Assembly (NCBI GenBank): GCA_022770525.1
Contig: JALEHN010000015.1
Span: forward strand, 1-43,060
Direction: 5' to 3'
DNA from: Clostridiales bacterium
GTDB taxonomy: Bacteria > Bacillota > Clostridia > Lachnospirales > Lachnospiraceae
DNA: 43,060 nucleotides
Every line of letters begins with the position of its first letter. Within the stretch, counting starts at the first letter, position 1. Positions 7,690 through 15,928 of the stretch are shown piece after piece. Position numbers and translations under genes: made by a program. The notes below the pieces were generated by a model. That model did not search any database and was not told the origin of the DNA. It saw only the letters and a program-made list of their open reading frames with translations.

Positions 7690-8550
7690 TTAATAATTTG
7701 TCACCAGTATTTCTTTGGTAATACTGTTTTTGCTGGTCGACTGGTAATTGCTGTTATTATAATTGTAATTGATTTTATGGGTATGATATTTACGCTTCCA
7801 TGATATTAACGGTTCATTTTTCACGCCCTTATGCTCCGACACATTGGAAAGCGCAAATTTTACACCTCGTTCATCAAGACGATCCAGCATTTCAAACAAT
7901 GCCGCATCATCGTCTTTTGACCATCCTTCAAAACCTCTTTTTCCGTCATTATACGCACCGCAAGTAATCAGATAAGGCGGGTCTGCATATACAAAATCGC
8001 CAGCTCCCAGTCCGTCAATAGGATAATTTTTAAAATTCATACTCTGAAAATTCATATTTTTAATTTTTTCATGGAAACGAATCAGATTTTTCCGCATATT
8101 CGGATTAAAAGAACTTCTGTCCCTGCCAAACGGATTATTATACTCATGCCTGCTGTTAAACCTGAACTGATAATTAAAGCTGTAGCACACAAGAATATAA
8201 AGATCCAGAGGATTCTTCGTCCGGTTATACTCATCCCGAAACGCAAGATACGCCTCCTTGTTTGTCATGGATAACTGCCGGCTGCTGATCGTACTGTCAA
8301 TATAATCAAGCAGCTCATCAATGGTATATTTCTGAAATGCCTCATAAATACCGATCACATAATGATTGATATCGTTGCAGTAAATCTCATTTGCCGTTAT
8401 GTTAATGGCTACGTCAAGTCCGCCGGCAAAAAGGTCTACAAAAGTATGGATTGATTTAGGAAAGAATTTATATAGCTGAGGCAGCATTTTATACTTGCCG
8501 CCGATATAATTCAGTGGTGATTTTAAAAAATCTTCTTTCAGTACACTCAC
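7690..8550 (-). CDS. D12-class adenine-N6 DNA methyltransferase, equivalent of the C-terminal half of M.FokI
   Basis: 286 residues starting with GTG 8550, whose GTGA overlaps the stop of the upstream methylase. It carries the SAM-binding motif FVDLFAGG (37-44) and the catalytic DPPY (190-193, ADPPYLITCGAYNDG), the order typical of Dam/D12 enzymes. The opening SPLNYIGGKYKMLPQL and the PLDLYILVCYSFNYQFRFN block resemble the second half of M.FokI, which methylates one strand of the asymmetric site. It lies between the other methylase and the FokI-like endonuclease, in one operon. It should protect one strand of the site; the exact sequence (GGATG in FokI) is inferred from the family. Confidence 0.9.
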   Translation of the reverse strand: MSVLKEDFLKSPLNYIGGKYKMLPQLYKFFPKSIHTFVDLFAGGLDVAINITANEIYCNDINHYVIGIYEAFQKYTIDELLDYIDSTISSRQLSMTNKEAYLAFRDEYNRTKNPLDLYILVCYSFNYQFRFNSRHEYNNPFGRDRSSFNPNMRKNLIRFHEKIKNMNFQSMNFKNYPIDGLGAGDFVYADPPYLITCGAYNDGKRGFEGWSKDDDAALFEMLDRLDERGVKFALSNVSEHKGVKNEPLISWKRKYHTHKINYNYNNSNYQSTSKNSITKEILVTNY

Positions 8551-9575
8551 TTCTTTCTGATAAAATATAACTGCTCCTTCAAACCGGAAGCATTATTTGG
8601 AATTTTATTTTTATATCTTCTGTAATCATATTCGTAAAGACGGAATGTATTTTCAATGCCGTTGGCTTTAACAATGGCTGTCAGCTCTTCTGTGGAAAGA
8701 AGCCCCTCATTATTGTAACTGATTAAAATATATTTTGTATTCAGCCTGCCAAGCAGATCATTGAACGCTTCCGCGGCTCTGCCCTTCTGACAGTAGGCCG
8801 ACTTTTCATCGGCATAATCCCTCATGCCAGTAACACCTTTCAGCGCAGGACGGTCATATCTGGCAATCGTCTCAAGCACATGATAGTTCGGCAGATACTG
8901 CCGTTCGTTGTACGGCGGGTCAATGTAAGTCAGGTCTGACTTAATCATACCCGCCAGTTCATTGGCATCCATATGATATGCCATGTGCTTTTTGCGGCTT
9001 GCAATAATATCCGGCGCTTTCAGTGTCAGCGTATTGTAAGTCCGGGCATCCCAGTGCTTTAAATAAGCCGCATACACCCCTGTAATATTTGAAACGAAAG
9101 GAACTGCACTGACAAGACTTGCCAGCAGATAATAATACTCATCCTCGGTAATTCGCTCTGTATCCTTCCATTGTTCGATGGTCATACGGATGATATCAAT
9201 TTTGACAGCATTTTCATTCTGAAAATACATTCTTTGGCATGTTTCATTAGGGCTGAAATGGCGGTAAACAAAACAATCCTCCAACGTAAATTCTGCATTT
9301 TCAATCGTCAGCTGATTCAAATATTCAATGGGATTTTTAATCCCCAGCTTTTTAAATGCCGGTGCTTTATTAATACAGAGCGTTCCTCTGTTCAGCACAT
9401 ACGAAAAATACAGGGCATCATTGGCTGTCACTTTATAATTTTGGTGCTTAAATGTGGCCGCGACAATGCCGCTGCCGGAAAACAGATCGACAGCTGTCTT
9501 AACATTATCCGTATTTTCATCAATAACGCTTAAAATCCGCTCTGTCATCAATGATTTTCCGCCTATATACCGCAT
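8547..9575 (-). CDS. D12-class adenine-N6 DNA methyltransferase, equivalent of the N-terminal half of M.FokI
   Basis: 342 residues from ATG 9575, where GGAGGTG lies six bases upstream; the longer frame to 9602 has no such site. SAM motif AVDLFSGSG (28-36) and DPPY (219-222, in YIDPPYNERQY) mark the D12 class. Blocks such as YLKHWDARTYNTLTLKAPDI and the start MRYIGGKSL resemble the first domain of M.FokI, which methylates the other strand. In FokI the two domains are one 647-residue protein; here they are two genes with a four-base GTGA overlap, so balanced translation is expected. First gene of the restriction-modification operon. Confidence 0.9.
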   Translation of the reverse strand: MRYIGGKSLMTERILSVIDENTDNVKTAVDLFSGSGIVAATFKHQNYKVTANDALYFSYVLNRGTLCINKAPAFKKLGIKNPIEYLNQLTIENAEFTLEDCFVYRHFSPNETCQRMYFQNENAVKIDIIRMTIEQWKDTERITEDEYYYLLASLVSAVPFVSNITGVYAAYLKHWDARTYNTLTLKAPDIIASRKKHMAYHMDANELAGMIKSDLTYIDPPYNERQYLPNYHVLETIARYDRPALKGVTGMRDYADEKSAYCQKGRAAEAFNDLLGRLNTKYILISYNNEGLLSTEELTAIVKANGIENTFRLYEYDYRRYKNKIPNNASGLKEQLYFIRKK

Positions 9576-9610
9576 TTTCACACCTCCGCTTTCATACTTC
9601 AAACATTTCT

Positions 9611-9639
9611 ATTATACGTTGGATGCCGACTTTCGTCAA
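9611..9639 (-). promoter_or_regulatory. Promoter of the FokI-like restriction-modification operon
   Basis: Minus-strand TTGACG (9634-9639), 17-base spacer, TATAAT (9611-9616). The start of transcription would fall near 9604, giving a leader of about 30 bases before the first methylase. Methylases come first in the operon, so they are made before the endonuclease. Confidence 0.7.
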
Positions 9640-9814
9640 ATCAAAGTCTTATACTTTTGACCACAAAAAGTTCACGATTTATTTATGGCAAAGTCCCGTC
9701 GGATTTGCTATAGTATGGTTATGTAAATTTTAATAATATTCTGTTTCCGGTTCTTTTCGTACTTAAACCAAATTTATGAAACTCCGGATTCAGGGCATGA
9801 TTGGAGGCATTATT

Positions 9815-11257
9815 TTGACATATATAAATCAGCCGGATCAGACAGAAACAAAGAATCCGACCGTAAGTATTATCCTTCCGATTTACAACGCTGAAAGCGT
9901 CATCAGCCGTTGTATTGACAGTATTTTAAAGCAGAATTATAAAGATTTTGAACTGATTCTTGTTGATGACGGCAGCAGGGACCGTTCAGGAGCAATATGC
10001 GACGCTTATGCTTCGGGAGACGACAGAATCCACGTGATTCACAAAGAAAATACCGGTGTTTCTGACAGCCGCAATATCGCCATTAGGCAGGCAAAAGGTA
10101 CTTATCTTCAGTTTGTTGACGGGGATGACTGGATCGCGCCGGAAGCTACAGGACTCCTTGTCGCCGCCGCATCTACCCATGACTGTGACCTTGTCATTTC
10201 AGACTTTTACCGTGTCATTGACAACCGTATTGCCCATAAAGGGGATATCCAGGAAGAAGGTCTTTTAAGCAGAGAAGAATTTGCTTCCTATATGCTGGAA
10301 AAACCGGCAGATTACTATTACGGTGTACTTTGGAACAAGCTATATAAAAAGTCACTGATCGACAAATACTGCCTTATGATGAATGCCGACATCAGCTGGT
10401 GTGAAGATTTCATGTTTAATCTGGAATATATATGCCATACCCGCAATATCTATGTGATGCGCATTCCGATTTATTATTATGTAAAAACAAAAAATTCCCT
10501 GTCTTCCCAGGGAACAAGCATAACTAAAGTTATCAAAATGAAGACAACCGTATTTGAGTACTACAGCAAGTTTTTTAAAGAAGTATTCGGTGAAAAAGAC
10601 TATGAAAAAAGCCGTCTGCAGGTTTACCGTTTCTTCTTTGACGCGGCAAGTGACGGCACGGTACCGCCTTCATTACTGCCCGGCACCATACGGCTTGGTG
10701 AGGAACGGACACAGATCAACACAAAGGTTATTGAAGACGGAAGTATTTTTTTAAATATTTATCTTCAGAGAAAATGTATGGAGTCTTGTCTGCAGACTGC
10801 CGCCCAGCGGTATGACATGCAGATTGATGAGGCATATCTGCTTTTATTCTTAAGTCAGAATCAGAATATGCACAGCCGTAAAGAACTTTCGGATTTTATC
10901 GGAAGACCGAAAAGAAAAATTGATGCTGCCCTGCAAAAACTGAAATCCCGGGGTTACATCACCTGGAAACAGCATTCAGCTTCCAAACAACATTCATCTT
11001 CCGAACAACATTCAATTTCCGAACAATATTCAACTTCCGAACAACATTCATCTTCCAAAGCTGAAGGCAATAAAAAAACGAACCGTTTTCTTGAATTCCA
11101 GATCCTTCCCGATGCCGCACAGGCAATCAGCGACCTTACAGACGCCCAAAATAATTACTATCAAATCATCTATTCTGATTTCAGTGAAGATGAAATTCCG
11201 GCATTTGAAAGCTTCGCGGAAAGAATCAAAAACAATATTACAAATACACTGCTTTAG
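9815..11257 (+). CDS. Family 2 glycosyltransferase fused to a MarR-like winged-helix domain
   Basis: 480 residues from TTG 9815, with GGAGG at 9803-9807 and a seven-base spacer; ATG codons at 9776 and 9797 lack a site. Residues 14-220 are a GT-A glycosyltransferase: VSIILPIYNAE, LILVDDGSRDRSG and the metal-binding FVDGDDW, with WNKLYKK and WCEDFMFNLEY as in capsule and wall transferases. From about residue 339 the chain is a winged helix of the MarR kind: DEAYLLLFLSQNQ, then RKELSDFIGRPKRKIDAALQKLKSRGYI, a wing, then ILPDAAQAISDLTDAQNNYYQIIYSDFSEDEI as in the MarR C-terminal helices. Five hexapeptide repeats (385-414) are inserted in the wing. No signal peptide or membrane segment. It stands alone, divergent from the restriction operon. 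Confidence 0.8.
   Translation: MTYINQPDQTETKNPTVSIILPIYNAESVISRCIDSILKQNYKDFELILVDDGSRDRSGAICDAYASGDDRIHVIHKENTGVSDSRNIAIRQAKGTYLQFVDGDDWIAPEATGLLVAAASTHDCDLVISDFYRVIDNRIAHKGDIQEEGLLSREEFASYMLEKPADYYYGVLWNKLYKKSLIDKYCLMMNADISWCEDFMFNLEYICHTRNIYVMRIPIYYYVKTKNSLSSQGTSITKVIKMKTTVFEYYSKFFKEVFGEKDYEKSRLQVYRFFFDAASDGTVPPSLLPGTIRLGEERTQINTKVIEDGSIFLNIYLQRKCMESCLQTAAQRYDMQIDEAYLLLFLSQNQNMHSRKELSDFIGRPKRKIDAALQKLKSRGYITWKQHSASKQHSSSEQHSISEQYSTSEQHSSSKAEGNKKTNRFLEFQILPDAAQAISDLTDAQNNYYQIIYSDFSEDEIPAFESFAERIKNNITNTLL
10967..11056 (+). repeat. Five in-frame 18-bp tandem repeats inside the winged-helix domain
   Basis: Units of the form (A/G)AACAACATTCATCTTCC run at 10967, 10985, 11003, 11021 and 11039. 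They encode (K/E)QHSxS six-residue repeats. The length is a multiple of three, so copy-number change would keep the frame. Confidence 0.85.
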
Positions 11258-11452
11258 CTCAAACTTTCCTGCCAAAACTGCATCTGACATTGCGGCAATA
11301 GGATAAACAAATGACTTTACACAAATGGGACAGCCTGATCAAACATGCTGATGTGAATCAAATTCCTTGACGGACGTATTGATGATCCACAATCTTATGT
11401 TTCATTTCACGCTGTCCCAATGACTGATTATTATTTTGAGGTATCCCGCTAA
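11258..11452. other. Intergenic region with a 9-bp inverted repeat
   Basis: TGGGACAGC at 11326-11334 is inverted as GCTGTCCCA at 11411-11419, with about 76 bases between. AATGACT occurs near both outer sides. This could be a small non-autonomous element or simply an RNA stem. No convincing gene; a 19-codon plus-strand frame at 11311 is too short to claim. Confidence 0.3.
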
Positions 11453-11881
11453 TTAATATGCCGCTTTCTCGGCATCCGCCTTTGTGCAATGAACCGTTCC
11501 CCGTGGATGATGCGGCGGTGCATATACGGACGAAACTTTCAACGGAATCCTTCCGTCATTAATCACATTATGCCATGTTCCGGCCGGTACAAATATGACT
11601 TCACCACAGCATACAATTCTCTGGAAATCCATCTGATATTTACATTTTCCCATTTTTACAATAGCTCTTCCCTGCTCCACACGAATCATCTGATCTGTAT
11701 CATCATGCATTTCAATACCAATCTCTGAGCAGACCGGAATACACATCAGAGTCATCTGCAGGTGACATCCCGTCCAGACAGCCGTGCGGAAATTGCGGTT
11801 CATGATTGACATTCGCCTGATATCCGCTGTATACGGTGCCGGTCCATAATCCATCTGTCCTGCACAACAGCAATCATTCAT
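11453..11881 (-). CDS. Cupin-domain protein
   Basis: 142 residues from ATG 11881, with AAAGGAG seven bases upstream; the longer frame to 11920 lacks one. The cupin barrel shows motif 1 as GIEMHDDTDQMIRVEQG and motif 2 as GEVIFVPAGTWHNVIN, giving the usual metal-binding His and Glu/Asp set. The N-terminus CCCAGQMDYGPAP has a cluster of three cysteines. This is a recognisable small family in Clostridia (MDYGPxPY start, NFRTAVWTGCHLQMTLM block) of unknown substrate. It is probably monocistronic. Confidence 0.85.
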   Translation of the reverse strand: MNDCCCAGQMDYGPAPYTADIRRMSIMNRNFRTAVWTGCHLQMTLMCIPVCSEIGIEMHDDTDQMIRVEQGRAIVKMGKCKYQMDFQRIVCCGEVIFVPAGTWHNVINDGRIPLKVSSVYAPPHHPRGTVHCTKADAEKAAY

Positions 11882-12013
11882 AGAGAAACTCCTTTTAAAT
11901 TTCAATTCGAACGCCTGCAAGCCCCGGCAGCAGATACCTTTGCTTTTTCTTCTCCGGCACCTGACCGCCGCTCTTTATTACAGAATATGTATGGCCTGTA
12001 AAAATGTGCAAAT

Positions 12014-12113
12014 TAATAAATCTTTCGGCTATATGCAGTCTGATAGAATATCTCCGCTGTATACAGCTTGATCAAATATTTCCGCTGTATACGAATCAAT
12101 AAAATATTTCCGC
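12014..12113. repeat. 28-bp degenerate tandem repeat grown from the 3' end of hflC
   Basis: Three full units at 12086-12113, 12058-12085 and 12030-12057, with a partial fourth at 12014-12029. Read on the minus strand each starts GCGGAAATATTT and ends with GTATACA or a close variant. The first unit contains the last codons and stop of hflC, so the array is a duplication of the gene end. A 28-base period does not keep frame and each unit carries a GTATAC palindrome. Confidence 0.8.
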
Positions 12114-12971
12114 AATCGGAGAATTTTTGTCCAAAACAATTGTGTTATTGCCGTTTGCAAGTGTTGCTTTAATCGCATCAAGCTGTCTGACAAATCCATA
12201 GAAATCCGCTTTGCTTTCACTATTATACGCTTTGCTCAGAATCCTCATATATTCCGCTTCACCTTCGGCAATGGTTGTGTCCGCTTCCTTTTTAGCCTGG
12301 GCTAAAAGCACAGTCACCTTTTCATTAGTATCATTTTTAATTTCCTGTGCCTGCTGCTCACCCTGTGCTGTATATGAAGCCGCAATATTATTTCTCTCTG
12401 AAATCATACGATTATATACAGCATCTTTATTTTCATCAGGCAGATCCAGCATTTTTGTCTCGATTTTTTCTACTTTAATACCATAGGACTCCAGATTGGT
12501 GCCAAGCTTTTCTGTCAGAAGATTTGCCAGTTCACCGTCTCGCCCTGATATAACTTCCTCCTGTGTCAGACTGCTGATGACATTCTTTAAAGCGTTATAA
12601 ACGTTGGAACTGATACGGGATTCCGCATTTTGCTCCGAACCACTCAGCTTCTGGATAAACTTGACCGGATCTTCAATCCGCCATAATACAAAGCAGTCGG
12701 AAATCATCGATTTTTTATCGGATGTCATGACATCACTGGCCGGAAGGTCACTGATCTGCATTTTTGAACTGATGACATTTTCCGTCTGAATAAACGGGAT
12801 TTTCCAGCTGAAGCCATAGGTTGATCCGTCATTTTCCTCTACACGGACAATTTTACCAAACTGTTTGATGACTCTGTATTCTCCCGGTTTTGTAATAACT
12901 GCCGCTGAAAAAATTAATATAACAGCCACGATCATACATGGAATAATTAAAATTCTTTTTTTAATCTTCAT
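12096..12971 (-). CDS. hflC: HflC-like SPFH/prohibitin-family protein
   Basis: 291 residues. One N-terminal membrane helix (residues 6-27) is followed by a band-7/SPFH domain (GEYRVIKQFGKIVRV to about residue 190) and a long Ala/Glu-rich coiled segment (IKNDTNEKVTVLLAQAKKEADTTIAEGEAE). HflC with HflK forms a cage around the FtsH protease in the membrane and tunes its access to substrates. It starts two bases after the hflK stop, so the pair is co-translated. No ftsH is in the window. The last codons belong to a 28-bp tandem repeat. Confidence 0.85.
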   Translation of the reverse strand: MKIKKRILIIPCMIVAVILIFSAAVITKPGEYRVIKQFGKIVRVEENDGSTYGFSWKIPFIQTENVISSKMQISDLPASDVMTSDKKSMISDCFVLWRIEDPVKFIQKLSGSEQNAESRISSNVYNALKNVISSLTQEEVISGRDGELANLLTEKLGTNLESYGIKVEKIETKMLDLPDENKDAVYNRMISERNNIAASYTAQGEQQAQEIKNDTNEKVTVLLAQAKKEADTTIAEGEAEYMRILSKAYNSESKADFYGFVRQLDAIKATLANGNNTIVLDKNSPIAEIFY

Positions 12972-12973
12972 AC

Positions 12974-13999
12974 CTATTTCCCCTCCTCTGTTTCGGCCGG
13001 CTCACTGATATCAATCGTACCGAAAGATTCCAGCGGCAGCATCGTCTGCGTTGTACCGTCTGTAATATAAATCTTCATATTAGGCAGTACTTCTTCAAGT
13101 GTTTCATAAAACATACGTTTCTTTGTAATCAACGGGAATTTAATGTACTCCTGATAAAGTGAATCAAATCTTGCCGCCTGTCCTTCGGCTTCTGCAATCA
13201 GAGAAGCTTTTTGTGCCTGCGCATCTTTAATAATTTTATCGGCTTCTGCATTGGCTGCAGGTATTCTTGTATTGGCATCCGCATTGGCATTATTGATGGC
13301 TGTTTCCATACCCTGTTTTGCATCTTCTACATTTTTAAATGCCTGCGCCACTTCTGCCGTAGGTACTTCCGCATCCTGAATGACCGCATTTGTAATCTGA
13401 ATACCGATATCTTCCAGTTCCATTCTCTCCTGAAGCTTTGTTTTTATTTCCGACTGTATCGCATACTTTCCGGTTGTCAGAACTTCATCTACACCATGAC
13501 TTCCAACCGTATCTCTTATGTAACTCTGTGCCAAATTTTTAACAATAACCTCCGGTTCTTCTGAAGCATAGAAATACTTAATCGGATTCGTGATCTGATA
13601 TTCAAAATAAAAATCTACATTGACAAAGTTATAATCACTTGTAATCATAAATGATTCTTTATCAATGGATTCGTCTGTTTCAAGACTGTAGCCTACTGAA
13701 AACTGTTTTGATGCCTTACTTGCTTTGTGAACAGTCTGAATATAAGGGATTTTGAACTTAATTCCCGGAGTTTCCACAACCTGAGCATAACCAAAAGTCT
13801 GAATCACCGCATATTCATCCTCCTGCAGCGAATAGAATGACTGCATCGCCGTCAATACAACAACCGCAGCAACTACAATGCCGATCACGGTTTTTTTAAT
13901 GATTCCTGCATTCGGAACTTTCGGTTTTCCCGGCATCTGCTGATTCAACTGATTTTCAACTGTTCCCTGTGTCGTATCCTGTTTTTGATTTCCAAACAT
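12974..13999 (-). CDS. hflK: HflK-like SPFH/prohibitin-family protein
   Basis: 341 residues from ATG 13999, with GAGAGGA upstream; an ATG 24 bases earlier is possible. A Gln/Pro-rich cytoplasmic tail (NQLNQQMPGKPKVP) precedes a membrane helix (about 37-56) and the SPFH domain (EDEYAVIQTFGYAQVVETPG). The helix-rich stalk has the EAEGQAARFDSLYQEY block of HflK. The partner is HflC downstream. Upstream on the same strand lies a yybP-ykoY manganese riboswitch with its own terminator; the next gene after the riboswitch is this one, about 330 bases on, so manganese control of the pair is possible. Confidence 0.85.
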   Translation of the reverse strand: MFGNQKQDTTQGTVENQLNQQMPGKPKVPNAGIIKKTVIGIVVAAVVVLTAMQSFYSLQEDEYAVIQTFGYAQVVETPGIKFKIPYIQTVHKASKASKQFSVGYSLETDESIDKESFMITSDYNFVNVDFYFEYQITNPIKYFYASEEPEVIVKNLAQSYIRDTVGSHGVDEVLTTGKYAIQSEIKTKLQERMELEDIGIQITNAVIQDAEVPTAEVAQAFKNVEDAKQGMETAINNANADANTRIPAANAEADKIIKDAQAQKASLIAEAEGQAARFDSLYQEYIKFPLITKKRMFYETLEEVLPNMKIYITDGTTQTMLPLESFGTIDISEPAETEEGK

Positions 14000-14148
14000 A
14001 CACTTCTTCCTCTCTTTTTTCATTTTTATTGGCGGCAGTTTATCTGTTATTTATTGTTTTAAAATCTAAATAGCAAGATAAACCGCCTGTTTTACATTAA
14101 TCATACCATAGTTACCGTTAAGCTGCCACTGTCTCCTCCTTTCCCCAG

Positions 14149-14307
14149 ACCAAGTGCGGCAAATGTCATTACAGTACACACCCTGTGCGTACTGTAACTG
14201 ATTTTGGCCATGCTTCGCATTTCAAATGGCCAAAATCCGAGACCTAAAGACTTTCATACGGTAATTTCGGTACCGAAATTACCTACCTATGTACAGTAAC
14301 CAAGTGC
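14149..14307. mobile_element. Palindrome-rich small element bounded by a 9-bp direct repeat
   Basis: ACCAAGTGC occurs at 14149-14157 and again at 14299-14307, as a target duplication would. The 141 bases between contain three long inverted repeats in a row: 14170-14198 (TTACAGTAC/GTACTGTAA), 14200-14237 (GATTTTGGCCAT/ATGGCCAAAATC) and a perfect 24-base palindrome at 14260-14283. No coding capacity. A partial relative lies at 3041-3088. It sits in the long leader between the riboswitch and hflK and would add strong structure to that RNA. Confidence 0.5.
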
Positions 14308-14326
14308 CATTTAAACTTCCCTGAGA

Positions 14327-14462
14327 ACTAAAAAAAGACTTTTATCATGACATTTGCCACAATAAAAGTCTTGCTATCTCATTTGTTACGGATGCCTTCC
14401 GACATCGGCTGACGGTCACAAACCCAGCTATTTGACTGTTCAGCTACTCCCTTTTATCTGTA
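14327..14462 (-). promoter_or_regulatory. yybP-ykoY manganese riboswitch with expression-platform terminator
   Basis: On the minus strand the aptamer opens AAAAGGGAGTAGC (14442-14454) and closes GATAGCAAGACTTTTA, with the inner GACCGTCAG block. These are the conserved L1 and L3 parts of yybP-ykoY RNAs, which bind Mn2+. ATAAAAG near 14455 pairs with CTTTTAT (P1). The same CTTTTAT can instead pair in a terminator stem AAGACTTTTAT/ATAAAAGTCTT (14335-14372) followed by seven T. The two structures exclude each other, so the switch is transcriptional. Classic targets are Mn exporters; here the next gene is hflK. Confidence 0.8.
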
Positions 14463-14469
14463 CACCCAT

Positions 14470-14498
14470 AATATAGCACTTTGTTATTTATTTGTCAA
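14470..14498 (-). promoter_or_regulatory. Promoter of the riboswitch-hflK-hflC transcript
   Basis: Minus-strand TTGACA (14493-14498), 17-base spacer, TATATT (14470-14475). The start would fall within ten bases of the riboswitch 5' end. Confidence 0.75.
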
Positions 14499-14593
14499 TA
14501 TGTAATTATTCAGAGTCAAACAAAATTTCATAAAGCAGGCGTAAAATCTGTGACCTGAGGCTGAATATTTGACATGTTCCCCTTGTTCCATTG

Positions 14594-15928
14594 TCAGTGT
14601 ACTATAGCCGCATGCATGTATTCCTGTCTGATTTCTTCAGGAACAAGGCTTCCTCCGGTTGCCCACACAATATGAACAGCGTTTTTCATTTTATCTGTCA
14701 GGTTATTTTTTTCCAGATACTTTTTCATCTCCGGTTTTGTACTTATGCACACAGGACCGTGGAAAGCGGCACAGGCACTGGGTTCAAGAAATATATCTTC
14801 TTTTTCGAACAAATCCCGCATGTAATCATATAATCTGTAATCATCCACTGTCATTTCTCCGCTGAGCATCGTTTTCATGATACCGCCGACAAAAGCGGAA
14901 GGCCTGCCGACAGCCAGACCATCGGCCAGAGTTTGGCCGCTCAGTCCGATATCCTGAACAGATATCCCATTGTTCAGACCGGTCGCCATCCCCAGCAGCA
15001 TACATGGCGCCTGCACCGGCTCTGCAAAAAAGCAATGTACATCATCTTTGAAAATCAATTTAAGCCCAAAGGTGATTCCTCCCGGCGCACCTCCGACACC
15101 GCACGGAATATAGACAAACAGCGGATGATTCTCATCGGTTTTTATCTTCATTTTTTCCAGCTGCGCCTGCAGTCTTTTTCCCGCCACAGAATACCCCAGG
15201 AAAAGATTGCGGGAATTTTCATCATCAACAAAATAACTGCTCGAATCGGCATCGGAAAGTGCTCTGCCGTTTTTTACCGCCTCACCGTAATCTCCCTGAT
15301 ACTCTCTCACGTCGACACCATAGCTTCGAAGCAGGTCTTTTTTCCACTGTTTTGCGTCAGCTGACATATGGACAATGACATGGTATCCCAGAACAGCACT
15401 GATAATGCCGATACTTAAGCCAAGATTTCCGGTGGATCCCACCTGGATTTTATAACTGCCCAAAAAACTTTTTATATCCGGATCGCCAAGCCTTTCATAA
15501 CTTTCGCCTTCTTTAAGCAATCCGTTTTCAAGCACAATATCTTCTGTATGCTTAAGAACCTCATAAATTCCACCTCTCGCTTTAACAGAACCCGCAATAG
15601 CAAGGTGACTGTCCTCCTTCAGCAAAAGCCTGCCTTCCAGACAGCTTTCGTATTTTTCATTGATATATTGCTTCATAACATCAATTTCCACCAGAGGAGA
15701 CTCTATAAGACCATTCTGTGCCTGTGTTTCAGGAAAATATTTCCGAATCAGAGGCGCAAACCGCAATAATCTCTGTTCAGCATCATCAACATCTTTTTCC
15801 CCCAGTTCACAGGTTTCCATGCTTTTCTCAAATGAAATTTTTTCTGGATTTTGCCACAAAACCTCTTTTTCCTGTGTCATCATACCCAGAATCGGATTTC
15901 CTTCCATTATTTTATTAAAATTTTTCAT
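14594..15928 (-). CDS. dsdA: D-serine ammonia-lyase (D-serine dehydratase)
   Basis: 444 residues, usual length. A fold-type II PLP enzyme that turns D-serine into pyruvate and ammonia in the cytoplasm. The PLP lysine lies in IAGSVKARGG (near residue 116). The phosphate-binding glycine loop appears as PCGVGGAPGGI, VGSTGNLGLSIGI gives the substrate loop, and EPVQAPCMLLGMATGL matches DsdA. GGAGG sits six bases before ATG 15928, inside an overlapping 21-codon ORF. No LysR-type dsdC or transporter is adjacent. Confidence 0.95.
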   Translation of the reverse strand: MKNFNKIMEGNPILGMMTQEKEVLWQNPEKISFEKSMETCELGEKDVDDAEQRLLRFAPLIRKYFPETQAQNGLIESPLVEIDVMKQYINEKYESCLEGRLLLKEDSHLAIAGSVKARGGIYEVLKHTEDIVLENGLLKEGESYERLGDPDIKSFLGSYKIQVGSTGNLGLSIGIISAVLGYHVIVHMSADAKQWKKDLLRSYGVDVREYQGDYGEAVKNGRALSDADSSSYFVDDENSRNLFLGYSVAGKRLQAQLEKMKIKTDENHPLFVYIPCGVGGAPGGITFGLKLIFKDDVHCFFAEPVQAPCMLLGMATGLNNGISVQDIGLSGQTLADGLAVGRPSAFVGGIMKTMLSGEMTVDDYRLYDYMRDLFEKEDIFLEPSACAAFHGPVCISTKPEMKKYLEKNNLTDKMKNAVHIVWATGGSLVPEEIRQEYMHAAIVH

